From the NCBI RefSeq assembly GCF_011578045.1, contig NZ_CP049801.1, forward strand, positions 558,001 to 622,000: 64,000 nucleotides of DNA, in the 5' to 3' direction. The notes under the pieces are model-generated. The model searched no databases and was not told the DNA's origin. It saw only the letters and a list, made by a program, of their open reading frames with translations. Source of the DNA: Acinetobacter shaoyimingii. Its GTDB lineage: Bacteria > Pseudomonadota > Gammaproteobacteria > Pseudomonadales > Moraxellaceae. Within the stretch, counting starts at the first letter, position 1, and each line of letters begins with the position of its first letter. Made by a program: the position numbers and the translations under genes. Of this stretch, positions 35,892 through 45,330 are shown one piece after another.

Positions 35892-36692
35892 CTAGTTTTT
35901 ATGGGCTATGGTTTGTTTCCTTTTTTCTAAAATTTTTCCAAACACTAATCCAATTTCAAACAATAACCACATTGGGATCGCCAACATAATCATTGATAAT
36001 GCATCAGGAGGCGTTGCAAACATAGACACAAAGAAACAACCGACGATAATAAAACGCCTTTTCTCAATCAGACTTTGTGTGCTGACCACGCCAATTAAAA
36101 TCAGAAGCAAAGTAATCACAGGAATTTCGAATGTTAGCCCAAACACCAAAAATAGTTTTAAACAAAAGCTTAAATAACTATTGATGTCTGTCATTGGTGC
36201 AACACTTTCTGGAGACACGCTCATGAAGAAATGTAGAATTGCGGGTAGGGTAATAAAATAAGCAAAAGCGATCCCAATATAAAACAAACTGATGCTGCCC
36301 AATAAAAGTGGAAGCGCTAAATTCCTTTCTTTTTCATAAAGTGCAGGTCGCACAAAAGACCAAATTTGATACAGGATAAAAGGCATTGCCAGCATCAGCG
36401 CGACGAATAAATTCAATTTAAACGGCGCCATAAATGTTGCTGTTACATCGGTTGCAATCATGGTCGATGAGGCTGGAAATTGCTGACGTAAAGGCTCAGA
36501 TAAAAGCTGATACGTAAAATTTCGAAAGGGCAATAAGCAAAAGAAAATGAGCAACGTGATTGCGACAATGCGAAATAAATATTTTCTCAGAACAATCAAA
36601 TGCTGCATGAACGGCATGGTTGCTAAATTTTCAGTTGCTGTTTGGGGGTCGTTCACAGCAGAATCTTCATTGGATGCGATCATTGGCTTCAT
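35892..36692 (-). CDS. tatC: Sec-independent translocase subunit TatC
   Basis: 266-residue multi-spanning receptor for twin-arginine signals. About six membrane segments. The N-terminus MPFMQHLIVLRKYLFRI (residues 26-42) and the internal FVRPALYEKER give the TatC signatures. FEIPVITLLLILIGVVS and ATPPDALSMIMLAIPMWLLFE follow. Its start overlaps the tatB stop by 4 bp (ATGA). An extended N-tail of about 25 residues precedes the conserved region. Last gene of tatABC. Confidence 0.95.
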   Translation of the reverse strand: MKPMIASNEDSAVNDPQTATENLATMPFMQHLIVLRKYLFRIVAITLLIFFCLLPFRNFTYQLLSEPLRQQFPASSTMIATDVTATFMAPFKLNLFVALMLAMPFILYQIWSFVRPALYEKERNLALPLLLGSISLFYIGIAFAYFITLPAILHFFMSVSPESVAPMTDINSYLSFCLKLFLVFGLTFEIPVITLLLILIGVVSTQSLIEKRRFIIVGCFFVSMFATPPDALSMIMLAIPMWLLFEIGLVFGKILEKRKQTIAHKN

Positions 36693-37153
36693 ACGGCAAT
36701 CCTGAGCTCATGAGAATGTATGAATTGCTGATGTTTCATCATGTTTTTAATTTGTTGCTGAGTATGATGTTGCGTAAAGGGAATGCTGAAAGGCTGATCT
36801 AAAAATTGAAAATTGAACTGTTTTAAATCGGGATAAACATCTAAAGGCTGTTGAATGTTGCTATGGTTTGAAAGCGTTGTTGTTTGCTTTGCCTGAGTGC
36901 TTACTTGATCCATTTGTTTTTGCATGCGTAATTCAAATTCGGTTAGACGATCAATTTCTTTTTGTATTTCTTGTCGAAACTCAGCCAAATGGAGTTCTTG
37001 ATCAATTTGATTTTGAACATTACTGATGAATTTTTTAAATTTTCCATACCATTTAGCGACAAACCGTGCCGCTTCAGGCAACTTTTCAGGGCCTAAAATA
37101 AGCAGTGAAATGATGGAAAAGCATAAAATTTCAGTAAAACCAATATTCAACAT
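36689..37153 (-). CDS. tatB: Sec-independent translocase subunit TatB
   Basis: 154 residues. A short N-terminal membrane helix (MLNIGFTEILCFSIISLLIL) is followed by the GPEKLPEAARFVAKW amphipathic helix typical of TatB. A long charged coiled stretch and an unconserved Gln/His-rich tail follow. With TatC it forms the signal-recognition complex. It lies 18 bp downstream of tatA and overlaps tatC. Confidence 0.93.
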   Translation of the reverse strand: MLNIGFTEILCFSIISLLILGPEKLPEAARFVAKWYGKFKKFISNVQNQIDQELHLAEFRQEIQKEIDRLTEFELRMQKQMDQVSTQAKQTTTLSNHSNIQQPLDVYPDLKQFNFQFLDQPFSIPFTQHHTQQQIKNMMKHQQFIHSHELRIAV

Positions 37154-37171
37154 AATCTTAAACCTAACGTG

Positions 37172-37387
37172 TTAAATGGGTTTCTTTTCTGAGTTTTTCA
37201 CTTCAGTGTCGAGCAAACGTGATTCATGAACAGGCGTATGTTCAAGCGGATCATCTTTTATTGATTTTTTAAAATCTTTGACTGCGCCACCAACATCTTT
37301 ACCCAAGTTTTTGAGCTTTGATGTGCCGAACAATAGAATCACCACAATTGCAAATATCAGCACATGCCAAATTGAAAGTCCTGCCAT
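37172..37387 (-). CDS. tatA: Sec-independent translocase subunit TatA
   Basis: 71 residues: membrane helix ([20 protein letters not shown]), the FG hinge, then the amphipathic helix [19 protein letters not shown] short charged tail follows. TatA oligomers form the transport conduit. First gene of the tatA-tatB-tatC operon, preceded by GGAG-like purines. Confidence 0.95.
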   Translation of the reverse strand: MAGLSIWHVLIFAIVVILLFGTSKLKNLGKDVGGAVKDFKKSIKDDPLEHTPVHESRLLDTEVKNSEKKPI

Positions 37388-37566
37388 CTTTTATCTCCTA
37401 AAATATGCTTATTATCTAAGCAGGCTTTTATGACATTGCGGTGACGTTTTTATTGCGGTTTAAAGACAAGAGCTCTATTTCTAGCTGAGATTGCTCATTT
37501 GAAAAACGAATCAAAAGTTGAATTATGCTAGGATAATGACCAATATGATTGTTGTTCTGCACGCTT

Positions 37567-38448
37567 ATGGCTTTAATTTTGCCACTTTTATCCTTTTTAA
37601 TTGGTTATTTCGCAGTTCAATATTTGACGCCTATACGTCCACTCTTGGCCTCTTTGCTGGCTAAAATTTTTATTCCACTGATCATTATTTACAACATGGT
37701 GTTTTATACACCGGGTAGTTTATGGCTATTGATTTTAAGCCTGTGCAGTTCAGTTGTTTTTTTCAGTATTTTTTATTATTTCAGCCACGACAAGTTACGT
37801 GCCTTATGTTTTAGCTATTTAAATGGGGCTTGGTTGGGCTTTCCATTTGCTTTAGCTGTTTTTGGACCTGAAGCTAGTAGTACCATTGTGGCCTTATATA
37901 TTGGCGGTTCACTGTTTGGTAATGTCAGTGCAGTCATGGCTGTGAGCCAAGAAAAGCAAGAATTAGCCTTCATCATAAAGAATATGCTGTTTTCACCCCC
38001 AGTCATTGCACTGAGTGTTGCAGCAATCCTCTCAATATGGGATTTCAGTGCGTGGCAACATCATTGGCTCGTTCAAGATCTGTACGCTGCTAACAAAGTA
38101 TTAGTGACGTTTAGTGGTATGTGTATTTTGGGCATGTGGCTCAGTAAAGTGTCGATAGGATGGAAAGATTTAAAACGAAGTCTACTTTTAATTACTGGGC
38201 GTGGCGTGTTATCTATTCCACTGTTAATTTTGGCCTATTTTGTTTTACCCATTCCTCATCAAATGTTGACCTATGCCATTATTTTTATGTTCTTTCTACT
38301 GCCACCAGCAGCCAATATTGTGGCTTTGGAGACGCATTATCAGGGAACAGGGTATTCAGCGAAATATATTGCTTCAGGTACGATAGCCAGCGCACTTTTG
38401 ATTGGAATTTATGGTGTTTTGATTCATTTGCTGATATCTGAATTATAA
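37567..38448 (+). CDS. AEC family transporter (auxin efflux carrier-like permease)
   Basis: 293 residues from ATG at 37567 (TTG at 37549 also possible; neither has a good ribosome site). About ten hydrophobic segments cover the protein. The region SYLNGAWLGFPFALAVFG and later FMFFLLPPAANIVALETHY match AEC permeases, which export organic acids or other small solutes. It is divergent from tatA. Neighbouring genes do not reveal a substrate. Confidence 0.82.
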   Translation: MALILPLLSFLIGYFAVQYLTPIRPLLASLLAKIFIPLIIIYNMVFYTPGSLWLLILSLCSSVVFFSIFYYFSHDKLRALCFSYLNGAWLGFPFALAVFGPEASSTIVALYIGGSLFGNVSAVMAVSQEKQELAFIIKNMLFSPPVIALSVAAILSIWDFSAWQHHWLVQDLYAANKVLVTFSGMCILGMWLSKVSIGWKDLKRSLLLITGRGVLSIPLLILAYFVLPIPHQMLTYAIIFMFFLLPPAANIVALETHYQGTGYSAKYIASGTIASALLIGIYGVLIHLLISEL

Positions 38449-38459
38449 ACGAGGAAGTT

Positions 38460-38480
38460 CTCTCTCCCTGTGGGAGAGAG
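38460..38480. repeat. REP-like GA-rich hairpin
   Basis: CTCTCTCCC-TGT-GGGAGAGAG, 9-bp arms with a 3-nt loop, between the convergent AEC transporter gene and rdgB. Same architecture as 28832-28852. Confidence 0.7.
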
Positions 38481-38504
38481 TTAAAGTGGGAAAATTGCGC
38501 CTGA

Positions 38505-39131
38505 TTATTTTGCCAAACTTGCTTTAAACAATTGCATCGCTTGACCACGATGACTGATTTTATTTTTTTCTTCTTTGCTTAATTCAGCACTGGAAATCCC
38601 AAGCTCTGGTAACCAGAACAATGGATCATAACCGAAGCCATTTTCACCGCGTGCTTGTTCTAAAATTTCACCTGTCCAAATACCTTGGAAAATTTGCGGT
38701 AATGGATCTTCAGCGTGTTGAACCAATGCCAATACACATACAAACATAGCTTCAATTTTTTCATCTTGTTTGCGTAAAGGTTTTAGATCAGCCAAAAGTT
38801 TTGCATTGTTTGCAGCATCATCACCATGATTGCCTGCGTAGCGTGCCGAGTAAATGCCAGGTGCACCACCTAATATTGGAACGCATAGACCTGAGTCATC
38901 TGCAATGGCAGGCTTTCCTGAAATTTTTGCAGCATGACGCGCTTTGATAATGGCATTTTCAACAAAGCTCAAACCATCTTCAATAGCATCTTCGATATTA
39001 AGTTGTCCCTGAGCCACCACATTGACTGGTAGGTTGAGTGCGGCAAAGAGTTTTTCAAATTCGGCAATTTTACCTTTATTGTTGCTTGCAAGGACTAAAG
39101 TCCCTTGAGATAACCAATCTTGAGATGACAT
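38505..39131 (-). CDS. rdgB: XTP/dITP diphosphatase (RdgB/HAM1)
   Basis: Hydrolyses non-canonical purine triphosphates (ITP, XTP) to keep them out of nucleic acids. 208 residues. N-terminal LVLASNNKGKIAEF is diagnostic. AIADDSGLCVPILGGAPGIYSARYAG and NGFGYDPLFWLPE supply the metal and substrate sites. SHRGQAMQLF near the C-terminus is also typical. It is a single gene on the minus strand. Confidence 0.95.
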   Translation of the reverse strand: MSSQDWLSQGTLVLASNNKGKIAEFEKLFAALNLPVNVVAQGQLNIEDAIEDGLSFVENAIIKARHAAKISGKPAIADDSGLCVPILGGAPGIYSARYAGNHGDDAANNAKLLADLKPLRKQDEKIEAMFVCVLALVQHAEDPLPQIFQGIWTGEILEQARGENGFGYDPLFWLPELGISSAELSKEEKNKISHRGQAMQLFKASLAK

Positions 39132-39358
39132 GCTGCATCAGCCTAATGAGGAAAATGAGCAATATTCTAACTGATTTTTGCCAAGACATCCGTTGCTTTG
39201 CTGAAGTGACGTATCGATTTGATTTGGAAATTATTTCATCTTCATTGAACGGTTGAAATTGCAACATTTGACTGGGTTTTATTGAGGTTTCATGTAGTTA
39301 AATTCTACCAAGTACTTAGAATAGATCGAGATTTTCAAATCATACAGGTATATGCACT

Positions 39359-39616
39359 GTGCTCAATGATACTCAGTACTATATTTTAGATGTCGTTGAA
39401 AAGTTATTGATAGAGTTAATGGAAGACGAACTGATTGTGGGGGAGGAGCTGAGCCATAAAGTCAGTGAAGTGCTTAAATTGATTATGTGTAAGACTCAAA
39501 AGAATGAGCTCATCTATAATTTAGAAATGCGTTATCGAAATGACAAAGACAAAGATAATGACAATGCAAGCTATGAATTTTTAATGCATAAAATTCAGCA
39601 AGACATTCATTTTTAA
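39359..39616 (+). CDS. small acidic protein, function unknown
   Basis: 85 residues beginning at GTG 39359 (MLNDTQYYILDVVEKLLIELME), with AGG about 11 bp before it. It is helical and acidic, with a charged KDKDKDNDN stretch near the C-terminus. No membrane segment or known motif. A rho-independent terminator follows about 75 bp after the stop, which supports real expression, but the non-ATG start leaves doubt. Confidence 0.5.
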   Translation: MLNDTQYYILDVVEKLLIELMEDELIVGEELSHKVSEVLKLIMCKTQKNELIYNLEMRYRNDKDKDNDNASYEFLMHKIQQDIHF

Positions 39617-39692
39617 ACAAACTTAAGTGTGTCCCAAGGGTATATGGGAAGTATGAGAGAACTTGGTTCCATGTCCACACTATTTAAAGATG

Positions 39693-39718
39693 AAAAAAGC
39701 ACCCTAAGGTGCTTTTTT
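39693..39718. terminator. bidirectional terminator
   Basis: AAAAAAGCACC / GGTGCTTTTTT with a CTAA loop between the small acidic gene and the convergent Sel1-repeat gene. Confidence 0.92.
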
Positions 39719-39728
39719 ACGGATTAAA

Positions 39729-40325
39729 TCATTGAGATTGAATCCATTGATCTGCACGTTCACGTGCTGTACGAATTTGCTCTGGCGTTAGGTTTGCTGC
39801 CAAAGCTGTCTTTTTAGTTTCCGACATGTTGATGACTTTATTGTCTAACATACCATCACGTGTCGAAAGCTCATACCATTGGTATGCACCTACATAATTT
39901 TTCTTTTTCTCTTCCATCATGGCTAAGTTAAAGCTTGCACGGTTGTCGCCACGACTTGCTGCCTTTTCAAAATACTGACGTGCCAAAGATTCATTTTTGT
40001 GCGTACCTGTACCTTCAGCAAGCATACGACCCACATTTAATTGGGCAGCTGAAATACCTTGATCAGCAGCGGCTTTAAACCATGTAAAAGATTGTTTAAG
40101 ATCTTTTTGGATATGTGTACCACGTTGATAATGAGTAGCTAAATAAAATTGAGCAGCAGGTTGTCCAGCTTTAGCAGCTTTTTGAAGGTCAGTAATACTC
40201 ATGGTGGAGTATTGTGCTGCCATTGCAGCCACAGACTGCTTAGGTTGCTGAGCGATGTACTCTGCATGTACATGGCTCGCAATTGAACTCAAAAATAATG
40301 TTGTCGTTATTAATAATTTTTTCAT
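39729..40325 (-). CDS. Sel1-repeat (TPR-like) periplasmic protein
   Basis: 198 residues. A signal peptide (MKKLLITTTLFLSSIASHVHA) leads into three Sel1-type repeats at about 46-160: AAQFYLATHYQRGTHIQKD, AAQLNVGRMLAEGTGTHKN, and a final degenerate unit ASFNLAMMEEKKKNYVGAY. Sel1 proteins act as protein-protein scaffolds. It overlaps the metW stop by 4 bp (ATGA), so it is translated as the last gene of metX-metW, although no methionine role is known for this family. Confidence 0.82.
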   Translation of the reverse strand: MKKLLITTTLFLSSIASHVHAEYIAQQPKQSVAAMAAQYSTMSITDLQKAAKAGQPAAQFYLATHYQRGTHIQKDLKQSFTWFKAAADQGISAAQLNVGRMLAEGTGTHKNESLARQYFEKAASRGDNRASFNLAMMEEKKKNYVGAYQWYELSTRDGMLDNKVINMSETKKTALAANLTPEQIRTARERADQWIQSQ

Positions 40326-40915
40326 ATTGCGCTCACTCGATAAATCGCGACTTCTCCGAACAAATTTGGAAGATGTTTACTCAAAACACTTCCTTGTTGA
40401 TTCCCATTCACGGCAAGTCGATCAATAATTTTAATCTGATTTTCAGCACAAAGTGCCTCAAAATCACGAAACGTGCATAAGTGGATATTGGGTGTGTTGT
40501 ACCACATATACGGTAATGCTTCTGAAACAGGCATTTTCCCCTTTAACGCTAAGAAAGAACGTGTCTTCCAATGAGCAAAGTTTGGAAAAGTAATAATCGC
40601 TTGTTTCCCAACACGCACCATATCACGCAAAAGTACGTCTGGTGCATCTACAGCTTGCAAAGCTTGTGCCATCACCACATAGTCAAAAGACTGGTCGGCA
40701 AAGCGTCCCAAACCGAGGTTCAAGTCTTGTTGGATAATATTTAACCCTTTACTTACCGCAATTGCAATCTTTTCCTGATCAATTTCGAGACCGTAAGCAC
40801 GGATTTGATGCTTTTTACCCAGCAGTGAAAGTAATTCACCATCACCACAACCCAAATCAAGTACGCTTGAACCTGGTTTAATCCATTTGTCAGCAAGTTG
40901 TTGATCGATACGCAT
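40322..40915 (-). CDS. metW: MetW, methionine biosynthesis protein
   Basis: 197-residue class I methyltransferase-like protein. SAM motif I is VLDLGCGDGELLSLL at about 19-33. YGLEIDQEKI follows, then FDYVVMAQALQAVDAP. MetW always pairs with MetX in proteobacteria and supports homoserine acyltransferase activity; it is not clear whether it methylates anything. The start overlaps metX by 1 bp. Confidence 0.93.
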   Translation of the reverse strand: MRIDQQLADKWIKPGSSVLDLGCGDGELLSLLGKKHQIRAYGLEIDQEKIAIAVSKGLNIIQQDLNLGLGRFADQSFDYVVMAQALQAVDAPDVLLRDMVRVGKQAIITFPNFAHWKTRSFLALKGKMPVSEALPYMWYNTPNIHLCTFRDFEALCAENQIKIIDRLAVNGNQQGSVLSKHLPNLFGEVAIYRVSAI

Positions 40916-42078
40916 TAGATGGTCTCCTCAATCACAGTTTCTTGAAGATGGTCTGGTCCACCTAAAAATGCTCTCAGTGTTTTCACATAAAGTGGAATAG
41001 GGAATAAGAATGAGTCATGTCCTTGTTCAGCATCAACATCAAGATAACTCACAGGTTTTTGACTGGTAATGAGTGCATCGACAATTTCTTGCGAACGTTC
41101 TGGGGCAAAACGCCAATCTGTCGTAAATGATACGACCAAGAAGCGACACTTGGTATTTGCCATGGCTTTTTGTAAAGACAGTTCATATTCTCGAGATGGA
41201 TCGAAATAGTCGAGCGCTTTGGTCATAATCAGATAAGTATTGGCATCAAAGTTACGGCTAAATTGCTCACCTTGATAACGCAAATAGCTTTCGACTTGGA
41301 ATTCGACATCGAAACCATACATAAATTTGCCTGACTTTAAGTCACGGCCAAACTTTTGTTTCATCGCTTCTTCAGACAAATAAGTAATATGACCCACCAT
41401 TCGAGCCAAGATCAAGCCCCGTTTCGGGTAACTATCATTTTCTAAATAACGACCATGATGGAAATCAGGATCCGATAGAATCGACTGACGAGCCACTTCG
41501 TTGAAGGCGATATTTTGTGCAGAGAGTTTTGGTGCGCTGGCAATAATCACACAATTTTTCAAACGATCTGGATAATCCACAGACCATTGTAGTGCTTGCA
41601 TACCACCGAGTGATCCACCAATCACCGAATACCAAACATCAATGCCTAAACGATCGGATAGCATGGCTTGGGTTTTGACCCAGTCGCGAACAGTGACTAA
41701 TGGAAAATCTGGACCATAAGGACGGTTTTCATTTTCAGGATTTGGGGAGGTTGGACCTGTAGAACCGTTACAGCCACCAATGTTGTTCAATGCAACAACA
41801 AAGAATTTTGATGTATCAATTGCTTTACCTGGACCAATGCATGCATCCCACCAACCGGCTTTTTTATCATCTTCATGATGATAACCTGCTGCATGATGAT
41901 GACCTGATAAAGCATGACAAATGAGGATTGCATTGGATTTATCAGCATTAAGTGTGCCGTAAGTTTCAAACATAATGTCGAAACGAGGTAGAATTCGTCC
42001 ACATTCTAGTGCGAGTGGTTCTTCGAATTGGAACTTTTGTGGGGTAACAAGACCCACTGAGTCAGCTGGAAAAGACAC
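40915..42078 (-). CDS. metX: homoserine O-acyltransferase MetX
   Basis: Acylates homoserine at the start of methionine synthesis. 387 residues of the alpha/beta-hydrolase class. The nucleophile is S156 in [13 protein letters not shown]-terminal Asp and His complete the triad ([11 protein letters not shown]). [13 protein letters not shown] and [17 protein letters not shown] are typical of MetX. Both acetyl- and succinyl-CoA-using members exist; sequence inspection here does not decide. First gene of metX-metW-Sel1. Confidence 0.93.
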   Translation of the reverse strand: MSFPADSVGLVTPQKFQFEEPLALECGRILPRFDIMFETYGTLNADKSNAILICHALSGHHHAAGYHHEDDKKAGWWDACIGPGKAIDTSKFFVVALNNIGGCNGSTGPTSPNPENENRPYGPDFPLVTVRDWVKTQAMLSDRLGIDVWYSVIGGSLGGMQALQWSVDYPDRLKNCVIIASAPKLSAQNIAFNEVARQSILSDPDFHHGRYLENDSYPKRGLILARMVGHITYLSEEAMKQKFGRDLKSGKFMYGFDVEFQVESYLRYQGEQFSRNFDANTYLIMTKALDYFDPSREYELSLQKAMANTKCRFLVVSFTTDWRFAPERSQEIVDALITSQKPVSYLDVDAEQGHDSFLFPIPLYVKTLRAFLGGPDHLQETVIEETI

Positions 42079-42110
42079 AGGTATGATTCGCCTTAAATCT
42101 TTAGTATGAA

Positions 42111-42145
42111 TAAATAAAAGGATACCACTTGAGGATATCCTTCTA
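42111..42145 (-). terminator. leuA terminator candidate
   Basis: AAGGATA / TATCCTT stem with an 11-nt loop followed on the minus strand by a T-rich tail, between leuA and metX. Confidence 0.65.
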
Positions 42146-42179
42146 AAGTCATTTTAGTGCTATTTATTAGTGCTAAAAC

Positions 42180-43877
42180 TTATACTGCTGCTGCAACCAG
42201 TTGTTCAGTGCTTAAAACGCCCTGATCAATCAAACGATTGATGGTTGCAAAAATCGCTTCAATGGATGATGTCACGATGTTGTCATGGATCCCAGCCCCG
42301 AATGCAGAGCGACCAGTACCTTTCACTTGAAGCTCAACTAAAGCCAAGGCTTTTGCATTTGCACCAGAGCTAATGCTTCGTTCTTCATAGTTCAATACAT
42401 CAATTGGCAATTGTAATGCATCCAAGATTGCAGAAATTGGACCATTGCCTTCACCACGTAAGTGTTGAATCTCACCATTGACAACCACATCAAGTTCAAT
42501 GACTTGCTTGCCATTTTCATCATGCAATTTGTAGTTTTGCGCGACATAGTGTTGATCTTTTACAGCCACATAGGTCTTTTTGAACAATTCCCAGATCTGT
42601 TGTGCAGAAACTTCTACACCTTCTTCATCGGCAACTTGTTGCACAACTTGAGAGAATTCAATTTGTAAACGACGAGGTAAGACCACGTTGTAATTTGATT
42701 CTAACAAATAAGCGATACCACCTTTACCCGACTGTGAGTTAACACGAATGACTGCATCGTAGTCACGACCCAAATCTTTCGGATCGATTGGCAAGTAAGG
42801 CATATCCCACATGTCTTGATTTTTTTGGAACTCGAAACCTTTTTTGATCGCATCTTGATGTGAACCAGAGAATGCAGTAAAGACCAAGTCACCTGCATAT
42901 GGATGACGTGGGTGCACAGGCAAACCAGTACATTCTTCAATGGTTGCAATGATCTCATTAATATTTGAGAAATCTAAGTTTGGTGCAACACCTTGGGTGT
43001 ACATGTTCAACGCAATTGCTGCAACATCGACGTTACCTGTACGTTCACCATTACCAAATACACAACCTTCAACACGGTCAGCACCCGCCATGATTGCCAA
43101 TTCAGAAGCAGCAATACCACAGCCACGGTCGTTATGACAGTGGACAGAAATAATCACGCCATCACGACGTTCGATGTTACGGTGCATCCATTCGATTTGA
43201 TCGGCATAGACATGCGGACCTGAAACTTCAACCGTTGCAGGCAAGTTCAAAATCACTTTATTGTCAGGTGAAGCTTCCCAAATTTCAGTGACTGCATCAC
43301 ACACGTCTTTGGCAACTTCTAATTCTGTCGCGGTAAAACATTCAGGAGAGTATTGGAAAACGAATTCAGTTTCAGGGTATTGTGCAGCGTACTCTTTCAC
43401 TTTTTGTGCTGCATTAATCGCTAAGTTTTTTGCACCAGCAATATCTACATTCAACACTTTCTCACGGAAAGTCGGAGAGTTTGAATTGTAGATATGCACA
43501 ATCGCACGTTTAGCGCCCTTCAAAGATTCAAAAGTACGTTCAATCAAATGATCACGTGCTTGAACCAACACTTCAATGTAAACGTCTTCTGGAATATGAT
43601 TTTCTTCGATTAACTTACGCGTAAAATCAAAGTCAATTTGAGATGCGGAAGGGAAACCAATTTCAATATGTTTAAAACCAATTTTCACCAACATCTGGAA
43701 CATTTTGAATTTTTGATCAATGTCCATCGGTTCGAAAATCGCTTGGTTACCGTCACGAAGGTCTGTGCTCATCCAAATCGGCGCTTTATTGATTTCTTTA
43801 TTTGGCCATTGACGGTCTGGCAAGTCTACACGTTGATACATGCGACGATATTTTTTACTTGGATCAGCCAACATCAT
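42180..43877 (-). CDS. leuA: 2-isopropylmalate synthase
   Basis: First committed step of leucine synthesis: condenses acetyl-CoA with 2-oxoisovalerate. 565 residues from ATG at 43877, chosen because AAGGAG lies 7 bp before it; an in-frame upstream reading begins at TTG. The catalytic barrel contains MSTDLRDGNQA (metal-binding Asp) and VHCHNDRGCGIAASELA (metal-binding His). GRDYDAVIRVNSQSGKGG follows. The C-terminal regulatory domain (about 440-565) binds leucine. This is the longer LeuA class (about 560 residues). Single gene. Confidence 0.95.
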   Translation of the reverse strand: MMLADPSKKYRRMYQRVDLPDRQWPNKEINKAPIWMSTDLRDGNQAIFEPMDIDQKFKMFQMLVKIGFKHIEIGFPSASQIDFDFTRKLIEENHIPEDVYIEVLVQARDHLIERTFESLKGAKRAIVHIYNSNSPTFREKVLNVDIAGAKNLAINAAQKVKEYAAQYPETEFVFQYSPECFTATELEVAKDVCDAVTEIWEASPDNKVILNLPATVEVSGPHVYADQIEWMHRNIERRDGVIISVHCHNDRGCGIAASELAIMAGADRVEGCVFGNGERTGNVDVAAIALNMYTQGVAPNLDFSNINEIIATIEECTGLPVHPRHPYAGDLVFTAFSGSHQDAIKKGFEFQKNQDMWDMPYLPIDPKDLGRDYDAVIRVNSQSGKGGIAYLLESNYNVVLPRRLQIEFSQVVQQVADEEGVEVSAQQIWELFKKTYVAVKDQHYVAQNYKLHDENGKQVIELDVVVNGEIQHLRGEGNGPISAILDALQLPIDVLNYEERSISSGANAKALALVELQVKGTGRSAFGAGIHDNIVTSSIEAIFATINRLIDQGVLSTEQLVAAAV

Positions 43878-44161
43878 GAGGTAACTCCTTGTGTAGCGTA
43901 GGTTGCTCAAATCTTTTGTAAAGGCAACTTATCTACTTTATAGATTGTATCTATGTGTTCTATTTACAAGGATGTTTTCAAATTTAAGTGTAAAAATGAT
44001 GTTTTTTACACGTTGAAATTGAGAAAACCTTGTAACCCTATGCTATTAATTTTAATCCACTTGCTTTGAAATGTTTTTCCTATTTCTATGGATTTTAGTC
44101 GTATATCAATAAAGAATTTCTGATATATATTGAATAATGAAATTTTTTTTCATCATTATGT

Positions 44162-45262
44162 TTATTCTTGATAAATATAATCCGAATTAATCTCTTTAAT
44201 GCTTGATGTTCCCATGAGTGCCATCGTGATTTCAAATTCCTCTTTTAAAATTCGGATCACATGTGCCACACCTAAAGCACCTGCAACTGCTAAGCCATAA
44301 ATATAAGGACGACCAATCAACACCGCAGATGCACCTAAAGCAATCGCTTTAAACACATCTGTACCACGTCGAATACCGCCATCATAAAGCAGTGGGAAAT
44401 CAGCAGGCACAACTTTCTTAATCATTTGCAATGTTTTAAGTGGTGGAAGGCAAGTGTCTAAAACACGACCACCGTGATTAGAAATGATCAGTCCTTGAAC
44501 ACCATGTTGAATGGCAAGTAAAGCATCTTCTGGATGCACAATGCCTTTTAAAATAATAGGCAAATCAGTTTGGGTTTTCAGCCATGCAATATCTGCCCAA
44601 GTGGGTGCAATTTTCATTAAACCATCAAATACAGGGTGGTCACCCTCATTCAAAGGAGGCAGTGGAATATGCGCTGGAGTATGTGGGTGCTGCATACCTT
44701 CAGGCAAATGGAAAAATGCACGACGTTCACGGTCTCGAATGCCAGTATGTGGCGAATCAACTGTCAGTACGATCGCTTTAAAGTTGTGAGCTTCAGCTAT
44801 TTTGACCAATGATAAAGATTTTGCACGATCACCTTGCCAATACAGTTGAAACCATTTGTATGGATTGTCTTTTTTTAACTGTCGCATATCGGTATTGGTA
44901 AAGGTGCTTAGAACGATATTGCTTCCTAAAACTTCTGCTGCGAGCGCGCTGGCTGCTTCTGCATCAGGGTGAAACTGTTGTTGATGACCAATAGGTGCCA
45001 GAAAAATTGGGTGAGGGAAGCGTTGCCCTAAAATTTCACACTGTGTATTGCCTTGGGTTAAATCTTTGAGCATACGTGGCATCAGATGAATTTGACTAAA
45101 TTGCTGAAGATTATCGCGAACACTGACTTCATCCATCGCACCGCCTTGTAAATATGCCCAGACCATTTCGGAGAGATGTTTTTTAGCTTCACACTCGTAA
45201 TCTGCAACTGTTTGCAGATAGGCTGGAATCTGGGTAAGGGGTGGCAGGATTTGATTACTCAT
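44162..45262 (-). CDS. FMN-dependent alpha-hydroxy-acid oxidase/dehydrogenase
   Basis: 366-residue TIM-barrel flavoprotein of the lactate/glycolate oxidase family. FMN-binding and catalytic signatures are FLAPIGHQQQ near 87-96, WFQLYWQ near 137-143, ILKGI at 237-241, and ISNHGGRVLD with catalytic H263. YDGGIRRGTDVFKAIALGA and VLIGRP bind phosphate. Start chosen at ATG 45262; an upstream ATG adds 12 residues. It follows piuC by 68 bp on the same strand. The substrate (lactate or another 2-hydroxy acid) is not decided. Confidence 0.85.
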   Translation of the reverse strand: MSNQILPPLTQIPAYLQTVADYECEAKKHLSEMVWAYLQGGAMDEVSVRDNLQQFSQIHLMPRMLKDLTQGNTQCEILGQRFPHPIFLAPIGHQQQFHPDAEAASALAAEVLGSNIVLSTFTNTDMRQLKKDNPYKWFQLYWQGDRAKSLSLVKIAEAHNFKAIVLTVDSPHTGIRDRERRAFFHLPEGMQHPHTPAHIPLPPLNEGDHPVFDGLMKIAPTWADIAWLKTQTDLPIILKGIVHPEDALLAIQHGVQGLIISNHGGRVLDTCLPPLKTLQMIKKVVPADFPLLYDGGIRRGTDVFKAIALGASAVLIGRPYIYGLAVAGALGVAHVIRILKEEFEITMALMGTSSIKEINSDYIYQE

Positions 45263-45330
45263 GAATGTTCCATCGTTCCGCATTAAAAGTCGTGTCAAAA
45301 TATAAGCTTTAAGAATATATGTTTTATTCC

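Noticed and set aside
35771..35989. Plus-strand ORF between phoX and tatC
   Set aside because: Lies over the tat terminator and the 3' end of tatC; no ribosome site or family features.
43878..44161. Leader peptide or attenuator upstream of leuA
   Set aside because: A GTGTAAAAA / TTTTTACAC repeat (43988-44011) exists, but it lacks a T tail on the leuA strand, and the short TTG-started reading in front of the real start has only three Leu codons, not consecutive; not enough for attenuation.
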